Assembly (NCBI GenBank): GCA_037974665.1
Contig: CM075764.1
Span: 88,654,825-88,718,824 of the forward strand
Direction: 5' to 3'
DNA length: 64,000 nucleotides
Source of the DNA: Ehretia macrophylla
Lineage: Eukaryota; Streptophyta; Magnoliopsida; Boraginales; Ehretiaceae
This document shows positions 10,127 through 22,362 of the stretch, piece after piece. The notes under the pieces are model-generated. The model saw nothing but the letters and a program-made list of their open reading frames with translations. It was not told where the DNA came from and did no database searches. The translations under genes were made by a program, and so were the position numbers. How positions within the stretch are numbered: position 1 is the stretch's first letter; each line of letters begins with the position of its first letter.

Positions 10127-11145
10127 TTCTCTCCCCCTTAAATAAATTACGTCCTCGCAATTTCTTCTTTTCTAGAGAAATTCCTATATGGATCTTGAAT
10201 ACCTTGAATAAGTAGTTCGAATGCAAAATCACAAAGAATTCCAAGTAGAAGTACCAAGAGAACACACCAATAAGAGTCTTCATATGGAACTCCCTAGAAC
10301 CCCATCACTCATGAATGCCAATAAGAATTCTAACAAAATTTTTGTATGAAAACTGGAAGAATACCCGATGAGATATCCAGAGTGAGAAGTCAAAAGAAAT
10401 CCCAACTATGAATGCCAAATAAAGGTTTCAATTAAAAAATCCAATTTAGAACTCCGAATAAGATTACCGAAGAAGAAATCCAAGGAGAATGCCAACAAGA
10501 GCTCCAACAAGAATTCCAGAGGAAAATACAGAGAAAAATACCATGGTCAATTATTAAATATCAAGCTCCGAGTAATGAATATTATCCACTGATCATCATA
10601 AACTACTGATCAACTGCTCCTCTTCTGTTGGCCCACCTCTTAGAAGGTCCGCTACTAACCGACTCTTTCAGGGGGAGGAAATTACTTACCATTTTGAAGG
10701 GTAATGCATGTATGTAGTTGATTCTATTTAGAAATAAATTCTTAATGCACATTATTACAAATAACTAAAGTAAGTAGATACTTAATGAATCAATTAAATA
10801 CACAATTAATCATATCAAATACTCATGTCACGTAACCTTCACATATTACACCTATACACCACGAGTGCACTCAAGATCACATAATGCACATATCAAATAT
10901 TTTTCATTACTACACAAATAAGTCACATAAGTCTACACAAAATCACACATTTGCACGTATTGCAAATTTATCAGGTTAACACAATAAGGCACAAAAGTAC
11001 CCATTTTTGTACAAGCACACACAAGGTTTACATACAAGCACGTTCATATTCAAAACACACTTCGCATGCATGCACTCGAGGGTCACTACCCGCCAGGCCA
11101 AGGACCCTGTCCCGGCTATGAGCTGCTAAGCTCTAATACCACTAC
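10127..11145 (-). other. Non-coding interior of the layer-4 element with PBS and polypurine tract
   Basis: Polypurine tract at 10127-10142 and PBS at about 11129-11145 on the minus strand. Minus-strand 10560-10180 is a degenerate series of short units such as GGAATTCTTATTGG and GGTATTCTTCC. The same kind of sequence abuts the polypurine tract in the layer-3 element (about 22980-23260) and in element D (about 63290-63700). No open reading frame of note. Confidence 0.75.
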
Positions 11146-11203
11146 TGTAACGCCCCGATCCCTCACAGAACCGGGACTCCTGTTAATCACGTTATACTCT
11201 ACT
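11146..11203 (-). repeat. 5' LTR piece of the layer-4 element, left of the Tekay-like insertion
   Basis: 58 bp starting TGTAACGCCCCGATCC, parallel to the start of 7094-10126. It stops at CTACT, the left target duplication of the Tekay-like element, and continues at 20847. Confidence 0.85.
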
Positions 11204-13593
11204 TGTGAGACCTCATATTTTGTTTTATCTCGATTTACGTGTTTTATATCGTTTTATATGAATTGACCTGTTTATGTGCTATATGACTTAGAATGTGCTA
11301 AATATGTGATTAATACTCTTAATACATGCTAAGTGTACATTCATGAAATTTTTATCAAAAACGGAATCAGAAATTTTATCGTCAGTTTTGGTGAATAGTA
11401 TTTTTGAACACCTGTCCGTTAAAATTTTTACAGGAGTATTTTAAACATTTTAAAACCTAGTCCTCGGGTATTAATAGACCCATGTTTGATTAAAACGGAT
11501 TTGAAATCGGTTTTAGAATTTTAAAGGTTTTTACACTTTCTTTTGCAAGAAAATAAGTTTTAAGCCGACTCGGGTGAAAATGTTTTAATGTAACACTCTT
11601 TGTCATCTAAAATATATTGTCTAGAATTAATTTAGTTGTCAATTTAATAGTTGAGCAAGAAAAAGTCAAGAAAAGAATTAAAAGACTAAAAATAGAATTA
11701 AAAGACTAAATAAAACTAATTGACTTTCTTTTAAATTGTTGACCTTTACTTAATATGCATCAACACAAACTTGCACAACACAAAAACATACTCATTTTAC
11801 ACCTACATGGCCGAGAGCCATTAGAGAGAAAAGCCAAGGTTTTCTTCAAGTTTTCAAAGGCAAATTTTCATTAGAAGTTGCAATTAAAGGCCAATTTCTA
11901 TCAACCAAAGCTTGATTCCACCTCTTGAGCATCCATTGAGCATCTTTGTAGCTTCAAAACACATCAAATGTGAGAGAAAAATTCTAGATCTCAAAAGTCA
12001 TTTTTTATGTTTTTGCTTATAATTATATTTTGAACCGTTAGAATGTTAATTTGAAGGTATATTATTGCTCAGTGCATGCTAAGGATCAATTACATGTATT
12101 CTTGTGAGATTTGAACCATTGTAGCAAGAATTTTTATTTTTCGGTATTTAAAGTTGATAGTTTGGCTATTTGTTGATTATTTTGAGTTGTAGTGGTTGGA
12201 ATCGATTGCCGTTGATTTTTAAAAGTTTGTTAATTACGTGGTAGCGCTGTTATAATGATGAATTTTCGATTGCGATGTTGGTGTGAAAGTCCGAAAATTT
12301 CAGCCTTGACGCATTGAGGTTTTAGGGTTGTTGGGCTTGATTTTGATGTGTTTTGGTTGGTTTCTGAGAGGGCTAATGTAGTTGTTCGAATGGGTGAGTG
12401 ATAAAGACTGATTTGGAGTTGTTTGGATTAGTAGAATATAAGATATGATTATTTGAAGTTTAGGTTGTCTTTCTTTAAAATGTTGAGTTATGCCTTTAGA
12501 TGATTGGGTGGTGTTTGAGTGATTGAATTGTGAATTGTTAACGGTTAAACTAGAGTTTGATTGTGTGTTTAATGTATGTTAAGTTGGATGACCTACTTTG
12601 TCGTCTAACTTAGTTGTTTGTGATTTAATTGATTATTTGATGTTATATTGATGAAAAGATGATTATTAATTGATTATTGATGAATCGGGAGATAGTCAAC
12701 GGAAAAAGTTATTATCCTATGATGTGATATTTATTATTAATGTTAAGTCTTGGTATGTGTGTGCCACCACTCGGGTAGTGTCGGGCTGTCGGGTTGATAA
12801 CGGCATGACTACCAGAGGCTACCCCCAGCTCACATGATGGAGACGTCCTGGAGGAGGGGCTAGTGAGGTACCTCGGGTGCGTGAGTAATGGGGAGTTATA
12901 AGAAAAATGGTTGAGATCGTGATGGCGTTTGGAGCTACACCAACTAGAGTATCCTTTATTGATTGGTCATTATAGTTATATGTTTATATTGTTATTGATG
13001 TTTTACTTGTGTGTTTACTGCTCAAAGGATCATTTCCAAGGAGTATTTTCGGATCCTCACTGAGCTTGTTTTATATAAGCTCACTCTCTATTATTGCATG
13101 CTTACAGGTGTCCTTGAGCAAGATTACGGGTACGTGCCTCCAAAAGAGGAAAATGTGCCTTATGTGGATGAGTCTTATGTGCAGGAGTCTTTGCCATGAG
13201 ATTGTTTATAGTTATTGTAATATGATGTATTGTAAAACCTACCTTAGTATGGAGACATATGTATGTTGACTTAGTAGTCTTTCTTTTGACTATGGTTGGG
13301 TTGCTAAGTTAGTTTATAATCTATTTTGAAATGTATGTATAGTTAATGTATTATGTTGGAACGGAGGCGTATAACTATGATTGGATTGTTGATGAATGAT
13401 TATTGTAAAATATGGTTGTGTTATATGTTGTTAACTTAATTGAGGAGTTGATTGTTGAATGGTTGAGGAGTTTGATTATATGTTATTCTGAGAGGTTGGT
13501 TTAGAGCCTTGGCGTCTCAATTACTGTCGTTATACTACCGAAATTCTGTTGCGTCCTGACTGATTGTAGGTGAGGTCAAGTTGGGGCATGACA
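11204..13593 (+). repeat. 5' LTR of the Tekay-like element (2390 bp)
   Basis: Starts TGTGAGACCTC and ends GGGGCATGACA; the PBS follows after six bases. It has a block near 13375-13550 that is missing from the 3' LTR. The two LTRs are otherwise very similar with scattered transitions. Small ORFs near 13009-13269 are repeated in the other LTR and are not genes. Confidence 0.88.
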
Positions 13594-13885
13594 TTTAAGT
13601 GGTATCAGATCGCATGTTAGTTGTCAGCCGGGGTATTCTCAGAATGTGGGTAATGGTCTTAGCATGAAAGTATGTATGAAATGAAAGAAAAGTGAACTAT
13701 GTATTAATATGATTAAATGATTAAGTGATTATGTGATTTAGTGCTTATTTGATTATGTGATCAATTTGTTTATGTGATTGATACTTAAGTGATTTATGTG
13801 TTTATGTGAATTGTTGTTTATTTGCTAATAATTGTCTATAGCCTGTCTATGTGCTATAACCTGTGCTAACTCTTTGATTAGTAGA

Positions 13886-15133
13886 ATGACTGGTAGACCG
13901 AGAACGAGAGGTAGGCTTGAAGCAGTTGACGAGGTTTCGGGTAATGTGGCACCGGGCCGAGAAAGGGTTAATGATCGTTTTGAATCAACCATGGATAGGA
14001 TAGCTGAGGTTATGGCCAGTCAGGCACAGTTACTAGCAGGGCAGGCTGCCCAAGCTGAGACTTTGCAGGCATAGTTATTGAACGTACAGGGTGGATACCA
14101 CGGGTGTGGTACACTGAAGGAATTCTTAGGGTACTATCCACCGAGGTTTCTAGGGGAACCAGATGATCGGAAAGCTGAGGCATGGATTAGTAAAGTGGAG
14201 AAAATATTTGACCCTATGGATTATACTGATGAAAGAAAGGTCACCTTTGCCGTTTATTTGTTTGATGATGAGGCAGAGGAGTGGTGGCGCACGGTGAAAT
14301 CTAGTTGGGAGACCCAGGGTATTCCGTATGTCTGGGATACCTTTTTGAGAGCTTTCCGGGCGAAGTATATCCCGAGGATTGCACGGGAGAGGAGAGAGGC
14401 TAAGTTTTTGTCTCTAGTTCAGAGGGATGCTTCAGTGGCTCAGTATGAGGCCACATTTACTAGACTATCCCGGTATGCACCGGAGTTTGTGGCTGACGAG
14501 GAGCGCAAGACTCGTAGGTTTGTGTTGGGTTTGAGGCCCGAGATTCAGGATGCGATGGCCCTGAATCAGTATGATATACTTACTGAGGCCTTTGATGCAG
14601 CTTCTAGGTTAGAGAAGAGGAAGGGGGAGCAGATGGGACCTAGTCAGCCTAGCAAGAGGCCCTTTCAGCTGTAGGGTCAGTAAGGTATGTATAGACCTTC
14701 GGTACAGCAGGGTGGTTATAGGCCTGCAGTGCAGAAGGGTTCTTTCAGACCGCAGGGTCAGCAGGGCTACTATCGGCCTTAGTTTCAGTAGGGGTCTTAT
14801 CAAACTAAGCCGCAGTTTGGGCCAGCCCAGTCTCAGGGTCCATATAGGCCTAGTGTTGTGAGACCTCAGCAGCATGTTGGTACAGCTGCTTCTTCAGCTT
14901 CTGGTTCTTCCAGGGGCAGTGTCAGTGCATCATCGCTGCAGTGTACTTACTGCAAGCGCCAAGGCCATGTGGAGGCCGACTGCAGGGTGAAGACATGGAC
15001 GTGTTTGGGTTGCAGCAGCAATCAGCATAAGGCGAGGGATTGCCCTAGATATCTGAGGACTGAGAGTCGGGCAGCGACCCAGGGTTATCAGGGTCGACCT
15101 ACTGGTGGTGCACCTCAGCAGGAGCGGGTTTAG
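13886..15133 (+). pseudogene. gag of the Tekay-like element (stops in frame)
   Basis: Capsid/nucleocapsid protein that would form virus-like particles in the cytoplasm. The start MTGRPRTRGR at 13886 is preferred over the upstream in-frame ATG at 13832. The Retrotrans_gag domain is seen as YPPRFLGEPDDRKAEAWI, KVTFAVYLFDDEAEEWW and the LGLRPEIQDAM region. Two CCHC zinc knuckles follow at about 14942-15045: CTYCKRQGHVEADC and CLGCSSNQHKARDC. In-frame stops lie at about 14072, 14672, 14681, 14780, 14789 and 15131. Most are TAG or TAA at positions where Gln (CAG/CAA) would fit the Gln-rich linker. Confidence 0.85.
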
Positions 15134-18100
15134 GCTCGGACCTATGCAGTTGACTTGGAGGAGATGCCTAAGGAGACTGTAGTTGTAGAAGGTAACTTCC
15201 TTATACTTGATCAACTTGTTAAAGTGTTGATTGATTCTGGTGCTATGCATTCTTTCATTACTCCTGCTTGTGTGCAACGTGTTAATGTGCAACCTGAAAG
15301 ACTGCCTTATGTGGTTGAGATTAGTACCTCTTTGACTGATAAGTATGTGACTGACTTAGTATGTAAGGATTATAAAATACATGTTAAGAGGTATAATTTT
15401 CCTTCGGACCTTATCTTATTTCCTATCCGGGGTATGATGTTATCTTGGGTATGGATTGGCTTTCTAAGTATGATGCTCAGTTGAACTGTAGAACAAAGGT
15501 AGTACAGTTTCGTTTTCCAGATCAACCAGAAGTTGAGGTAGTAGGGAACCGGGGTGTTAAGACGAGTTTTGTTATCTCAGCAACTAAAGCCGTTAAGTTG
15601 GTGAGTAAAAGGTGTTCGGGTTATCTAGCTTATTTGATCAACAAACCATCTGATAAGCTACAGCTGGAGGAAGTACCTATTATTCGGGAATATCCCAATG
15701 TATTTCCCGAGGAGTTTCCAGGGTTACCGCCAAAGAGAGATGTGGAGTTTGTGATCAATCTTATTCCCGGTACTCAACCTATTTCTAAATCAGCATACCG
15801 GATGGTACCAGCTGAGTTGAAGGAGCTGAAAACTCAGTTGCAGGAGTTAATAGAGAAGGGTTTCATTCGGCAGAGTTCTTCACCGTGGGGAGCACCTGTG
15901 TTATATGTGAAGAAGAAAGATGGTACCTTGAGATTATGCATTGACTATCGTGGTTTGAATCAAGTGACCATCAAGAACAAGTATCATTTACCATTGATTG
16001 ACGAGTTGTTTGATCAATTTCAGGGAGCCAAAGTCTACTCTAAGTTTGACTTGAGGCAAGGGTATTATTAGCTTCGGATTCGCATGGAGGATGTTCCGAA
16101 GTCTGCCTTCAGGACTCGGTATGGGCATTATGAGTTTATTGTTATGCCCTTTGGATTAACTAATGCACCGACAGTATTTATGGATCTTATGCATCGGGTT
16201 TTTTAGCCGTACTTGGACCAGTTCGTGGTGATCTTTATTGATGATATCTTGGTTTATTCTAAGTCTGAATCGGAGCACGAGCAATATCTACGGCTTGTAT
16301 TACAAAAGTTACAAGAGCATCAGTTGTTTGTGAAATTCAGCAAATGTGAATTTTGGCTGCAATGTATATCTTTTCTTGGCCATGTTATCACACAGAGCGG
16401 TATTTCTGTAGATCCCACTAAGATTAAGTCGGTGATGTCTTGGAAATGTCCGGAGAATATTTCTGAGGTTCGTAGCTTTCTTGGCTTGGCGGGTTATTAC
16501 CGTAGGTTTGTCAAGGACTTTTTTAGGATTGCCGGGTTACTTTCTAAGTTAACTTAGAAACATACTAGTTTTGTTTGGGATGAGAAATGTGAGAGTGGGT
16601 TTCAGGAGTAGAAAAAGAGATTGACTACTGCTCCAGTACTTGCTCTACCAGAGGGGACCGATAATATAGTTATCTACAGTGATGCATCCAAGGAGGGCTT
16701 GGGATGTGTACTTATGCAGAATGGTCGGGTTATTGCCTATGCTTCTAGAAAGTTGAAACCATATGAGGTGAACTATCCGACTCATGATCTTGAGTTGACA
16801 GCTGTTGTTTTCTCACTAAAAAGTGGCGTCATTATCTGTGGGGCAGTAAGTTCGAGATTTTCACTGATCATAAGAGTCGTAAGTATTTATTCTCACAGAA
16901 GGAGTTGAATATGCGTCAGTGGAGGTGGATGGAACTTCTTGGAGATTATAATTGTTCTATCAGTTATCTGCCTGGGAAGGCAAATGTTATGGTAGACGCT
17001 CTTAGCCGTAAGGCGAGTGTTTCTTGTTTGGTTGTCAAGAAGTGGGAGGTTCTTGAGGAATTCACTTATTGGAGACCGGGGTTGACTCAGGTTGGGGTGA
17101 TGTGTTCACATCTCCGTATTCATCCTTTATTGCTGTCTCAGATCAGAGAAGCTCAGCAACTTGATGTTAAACTTAAGAAGATCAAGGATCGGATCACGGA
17201 TGATCAGTCTGACTTCAAATTACATGAGGATGGTATTTTTCAATTTTGGAACAGGGTTTGTGTTCCCGATGAACCGGGCTTGAGGCGAGGTATTCTAGAA
17301 GAGGCTCATAATTCTAAGTATACTATTCATCCTAGTAGAACCAAGATGTATCGAGACTTGAAGCAACATTACTGGTAGAATAATATGAAGAGAGAAGTTG
17401 CTCAGTTTGTATCTAGATGTTTGACTTGTCAGCGAGTGAAAGCTGAGCATCAATGACCTGCAGGTTTGCTTCAGCCGTTGGCTGTACCAGAGTGGAAATG
17501 AGAGCATATTACGATGGACTTCGTCATTGGTTTGCCTAGAACACCGAGAGGTAATGATGCAATTTGGGTTGTCGTGGATCGTTTGATGAGGACATCTCAC
17601 TTTATTTCGATGAGGATAGGAGATAAAGTTGCAAAGTTAATGGATATTTATTTAGATCATATTGTTAGACTTCACGGGATTCCATCTAGTATTGTGTCAG
17701 ATCGAGATCCTAGATTTACTTCTCATTTGTGGGAGAAACTTCAGGAGACTTTGGGTATTCAGTTGAATTTCAGTACAGCGTATCATCCACAGACCGACGG
17801 TTAGTCTGAGAGGACTATTCAGATTCTGGAATATATGCTCAGGGCTTGTGTTCTGGACTTCGGGAAGAACTGGGAGAAACATCTACCACTTGCCAAGTTT
17901 GCCTATAACAATAGTTATCAAGCTACTATTGGGATGACACCTTTTGCAGCTCTTTATGGTCATAAGTGCCGTTCACCTTTGTAGTGGGATGAAGTAGGGG
18001 AGATGAAGATTGTTGATCCGACTATTATGCCAGAGCTTCTAGAGAAGATTGAGAATGTTCAGTTGATCAGGCAAAGAATGCTTACAACGTAGAGCAGATT

Positions 18101-18677
18101 CAAGAGTTATGCTGATAAGCGTTGTCGGGAGTTGGAGTTTGCAATCGGAGATCGGGTTTTCTTGAGACTGTCACCTCGTAAGGGGTTTGCTCGTTATGGT
18201 AAATGGGGTAAGCTGAGTTTGAGGTTTGTAGGGCCGTTTGAGATTACCAGCAGAATGGGCAAGTTGGCGTATCGGTTGGCTTTACTGGAGAATTTCTCTA
18301 ATGTCCACGGGGTATTTCATGTGTCTAATTTGCGGAGATATAATCCGGATCCTTCTCATATTCTCGAGCTAGAGCCGTTACAGCTTTATGAGAATCTGAC
18401 TTATGATGAGCGGCCGATTCGTATTCTTGATCAGATGGAACGAGAGTTGAGGTCGAAGAAGATTCTGATGGTTAAGGTATTGTGGAAGCATAACGGTATT
18501 GAAGAAGCTATTTGGGAGAGGCGAGATCATATGCAGCAGCAGTACCTAGATCTTTTTCGTTCAACAAGTAAGAATTTAGGGGATGAAATTTCTTTAAGGA
18601 GGGGGAGGGGAGAATGTGAGACCCTATATTTTGCTTTATCTCGATTTGCGTATTTTACATCGTTTTGTGTGAATTAA
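15134..18677 (+). pseudogene. pol of the Tekay-like element (protease, RT, RNase H, integrase, chromodomain-like)
   Basis: Domains in order: aspartic protease with LIDSGA at about 15226; RT with [18 protein letters not shown] and the active-site VIFIDDILV near 16225-16251; RNase H with [11 protein letters not shown] and [17 protein letters not shown]; integrase zinc region (HPS...CLTCQ); catalytic core with MDFVIGLPRT, IVSDRDPRF and TAYHPQTDG near 17512-17804; and a C-terminal chromodomain-like tail (VKVLWKHNGIEEAIWE). Single-base deletions shift the frame near 15430 and 16817. Some ten stops interrupt it, most of them TAG or TGA where Gln, Trp or Arg is usual. Non-functional but nearly full length. 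Confidence 0.88.
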
Positions 18678-20846
18678 CCTGTTTATGTGCTATATGACTT
18701 AGAATGTGCTAAATATGTGATTAATACTCCTAATACATGCTAAGTGTGCATTCATAAAATTTTCATAAAAAACAGAATCAGAAATTTTATCGTCGGTTTT
18801 GGTGAATAGTATTTTTGAACACCTGTCCGCTAAAATTTTTACAGGGGTGTTTGAAACATTTTAAAACCTAGTCCTCGGGTATTAATAGAACCGTGTTTGA
18901 TTAAAATGAATTTGGAATCGATTTTGGAATTTTAAAGGTTTTTACACTTTCTTTTGCAAGAAAATGAGTTTTAAGCCGACTCGGGTGAAACTGTTTTAAT
19001 GTAACACTCTTTGTCACCTAAAATATATTGTCTAGAATTAATTTAGTTGTCAATTTAATAGTTGAGCAAGAAATAGTCAAGAAAAGAATTAAAAGACTAA
19101 AAATAGAATTAAAAGACTAAATAAAACTAATTGACTTTCTTTTAAATTGTTGACCTTTACTTAATATGCATCAACACACACTTGCACAACACAAAAACAC
19201 ACTCATTTTACACCTACATGGCCGAGAGCCATTAGAGAGAAAAGCCAAGGTTTTCTTCAAGTTTTCAAAGGCAAATTTTCATTAGAAGTTGCAATTAAAG
19301 GGCAATTTCCATCAACCAAAGCTTGATTCCACCTCTTGAGCATCCATTGAGCATCTTTGTAGCTTCAAAACACATCAAAGGTGAGAGAAAAATTCTAGAT
19401 CTCAAAAGTCATTTTTTATGTTTTTGCTTATAATTATATTTTGAACCGTTAGAATGTTAATTTGAAGTTATATTATTGCTCAGTGCATGCTAAGGATCGA
19501 TTATATGTATTCTTGTGAGATTTGAACCGTTGTAGTAAGAATTTTTATTTTCGGGTATTTAAAGTTGATAGTTTGGCTATTTGTTGATTATTTTGAGTTG
19601 TAGTGGTTGGAATCGATTGCCATCGATTTCTAAAAGTTTGTTAATTACGTGGTAGCGCTGTTATAATGCCGAATTTTTGATTGCGATGTTGGTGTGAAAG
19701 TACAAAAATTTCAGCCTTGATGCATTGAGGTTTTAGGGTTGTTGGGCTTGATTTTGATTTGTTTTGGTTGGTTTCCGACAGGGTTAATGTAGTTGTTCGA
19801 ATGGGTGAGTGATAGAGACTGATTTGGAGTTATTTGGATTAGTAGAATGTAATATATGATTATTTGAAGTTTAGGTTGTCTTTCTTTAAAATGTTGAGTT
19901 ATGCCTTTAGATGATTGGGTGGTGTTTGAGTGATTGAATTGTGAGTTGTTAATGGTTAAACTAGGGTTTGATTGTGTGTTTAATGTATGTTAAGTTGGAT
20001 GACCTACTTTGTCATCTAACTTAGTTCTTTGTGGTTTAATTGATTATTTGATGTTATATTGATGAAAAGATGGTTATTGATTGATTATTGATGAACCGAG
20101 AGATAGTCAATGGAAAAGGTTGTCCTCCTGTGATGTGATGTTTATTATTATTACTGAGTCTTGATATGTGTGTGCCACCACTCAGGCAACGTCGGACTGT
20201 CGGGTTGATAACGGCATGACTGCTAGAGGCTACCCCCAGCTCGCATGACGGAGGTGTCATAGAGGGAGGGGCTAGTGAGGTACCTCGGGTGCGAGAGTAA
20301 TGGGGAGTTATAAGAAGAATGGTTGAGATCGTGATGACGTTTGGAGCTACACCAACTGGAGTATCTTTTATTGATTGGTCATTATAGTTATATATTTATA
20401 TTGTTATTGATGTTTTAATTGTGTGTTTACTGCTCAAAGGATCATTTCCAAGGAGTATAGTAAATATTGTTAGAGATCTATCGGATCCTCACCGAGCTTG
20501 TTTTATATAAGCTCACTCTCTATTATTGCATGCTTACAAGTGTCCTTGAGCAAGATTATGGGTACGTGCCTTCAGAAGAGGAAAATGTGCCTTACATGGA
20601 TGAGTCTTATGTGCAGGAGTCTTTGCCATGAGATTGTTTATAGTTATTGTAATATGATGTATTGTAAAACCTACCTTAGTATGGAGATATATGTATGTTG
20701 ACTTAGTAGTCTTTCTTTTGACTATGGTTGGGTTGCTAAGTTAGTTTATAATCTATTTTGAAATGTATGTATAGTTAATGTATTATGTTAGAGCGGAGGC
20801 GTATAGTCCTGATTGATTGTAGGTGGGGTCGAGTTGGGGCGTGACA
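18615..20846 (+). repeat. 3' LTR of the Tekay-like element (2232 bp)
   Basis: Starts TGTGAGACCCTATATT directly after the polypurine tract and ends GGGGCGTGACA before CTACC. It lacks about 175 bp near its 3' end relative to the 5' LTR. It is non-coding. Confidence 0.88.
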
Positions 20847-22362
20847 CTACCCAATTCCAAACCCCGGTCACGAAATTTAGGAAAAACAGACGGAGTTTCC
20901 CCTATTTATAGGACTAATCAAAAACCTGCAAGCAGCAAATATAATCACACGAGCATGCATTCAAAAGACAATAAAGTCTATCTTTAGCTATTACATTCTA
21001 CTACTCTATCAAATCACATAAGTCCTTAAAGTGGTTTACAATCCAACAAGCAATACAAAATACATACAAGACTTCAAGGGGTTTCAAAACAGAACAAAAA
21101 TACAACAAGTCTCATCTTCACACACAGCTTCCAACCATGATAAGATAAGCAACCAACAACACGGCACACAAGGTAGTTGTTCTAACTGCATATGAAACAT
21201 GTTTAAATGAGGAATGAGTAACCAAAGTTACCCAGTGAGGGAGGTGATGCAGTAAACTAGGGAATGCTACATGATATGCACAAGATAACAACATATGCAA
21301 CATAAAATAACAAATCTAGTTAGACGAGTATTAAATCACATAATAAAAGGATACGGTTCCAATTGTCTTCCATCACGAGCCACGAGCCAAGATCTTTAAG
21401 CAAGTACCTGTAAAACCATTATTCCTCCAAAATAGGGTACTTTGGATGTACTCCGATCCTATGACCCTTTCTCCTGAGGTAGGTCCATATGCCTAGCAGG
21501 TGAATCACGCCTCTGGGGTAGTGGAGTATACTCAGCGAGAGAAAGGGAATAGGCACCATGGTAGTCGAGGGAGCACTGCAAGCCCGATGCCGCCCGTGTT
21601 TCTCGATGCTACCATGTCCGAAAAGGTTGCGCAACCCGACACGAATTCAAGAATTCATGAGATAATATCAAACAAACACGAGTAACCACGAGATAACAAA
21701 TTAATGGTACATGTAAACTTTATCAATTAGCTAAATCATATAATCTAAAAACAATGAAATAAACTAAGATGCACAAAAGGGTTAAAGACTCCCTCACCTT
21801 GGCCTGGTTAAATACGCAAGAAGATAGCTCTGATTTACTGCAAACTTCCTCAAATTAGCTTGAATATGTAATCCTAACGTGTTTATATAAGTTTAGCACT
21901 TTAGCAATTAATTATATCAATTCCAACTTAACTATAACTTAACTCAATTCACAACAATTCCACACAATGAAAGCACCAAAATTGCTTCTATGCCCCAAGG
22001 ATACCTAATCTAAAGTCCAAACATGCCCGAATTACATTACGTGAAATACCCCCTTTTTAAAGTTGGTTAATTTTGCATTTTAACTCAAATTCGAGCAATT
22101 CAACCTCACGTGTGCTTTCAACTAGTTCTATTAATGTCTAGAGCACCTAAAGGAAGCATCAATTCACTCCAATTAGCAAGTTATAGCAAAACCCTAAAAA
22201 TATCACTATTTATCATCTCTTTCATGGAATTTATGCATTCAACCATTTTAGTTGCTACCAATGTTCAAAAGAGGACTCTACAAGTTCTAGAGAAAGTATT
22301 TCATGCAATAACAACCAACTTCGTAGCTATAATCAACAAATACCAAAATTTCAAATATTGAC
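20847..22362 (-). repeat. 5' LTR piece of the layer-4 element, right of the Tekay-like insertion
   Basis: Resumes the LTR at ACCCAATTCCAAACCCC and parallels 7142-9491 of the sister LTR. An internal loss of about 830 bp lies near 21958. It ends at CAAATATTGAC (22362), well short of the expected TGTGACACC terminus, so no target duplication survives on this side. Confidence 0.85.

Larger units (their letters stand above)
11204..20846 (+). mobile_element. Tekay-like Ty3/gypsy retrotransposon (layer 5, complete)
   Basis: Complete 9.6 kb element: 5' LTR 11204-13593, PBS at 13600 (TGGTATCAGA), gag-pol 13886-18677, polypurine tract (AAGGAGGGGGAGGGGAGAA, 18596-18614) and 3' LTR 18615-20846. Flanks are CTACT (11199-11203) and CTACC (20847-20851), a 5-bp duplication with one mismatch. 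The order gag, protease, RT, RNase H, integrase, chromodomain-like tail and the LTR length of over 2 kb fit the Tekay/Del chromovirus lineage. All coding regions are interrupted. It is the innermost, and therefore youngest, insertion of the nest. Confidence 0.9.
7094..22362 (-). mobile_element. Inverted gypsy-like element with ~3 kb LTRs and ~1 kb interior (layer 4)
   Basis: Minus-strand element: 5' LTR fragments 22362-20847 and 11203-11146, interior 11145-10127, 3' LTR 10126-7094. The interior has a PBS (minus GTAGTGGTATTAGAGC, matching initiator tRNA-Met as in many gypsy elements) next to the 5' LTR. It has a polypurine tract (minus AAGGGGGAGAGAA) next to the 3' LTR. There is no coding sequence in between, so the copy is non-autonomous (LARD-like). 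The 5' LTR is broken by the Tekay-like element at 11204 and truncated at 22362, where layer-3 gag sequence starts abruptly. Confidence 0.85.

Noticed and set aside
13009-13269. ORF repeated at 20498-20701
   Set aside because: Lies in the two LTRs of the Tekay-like element; only parts of the frame are shared and there is no domain.
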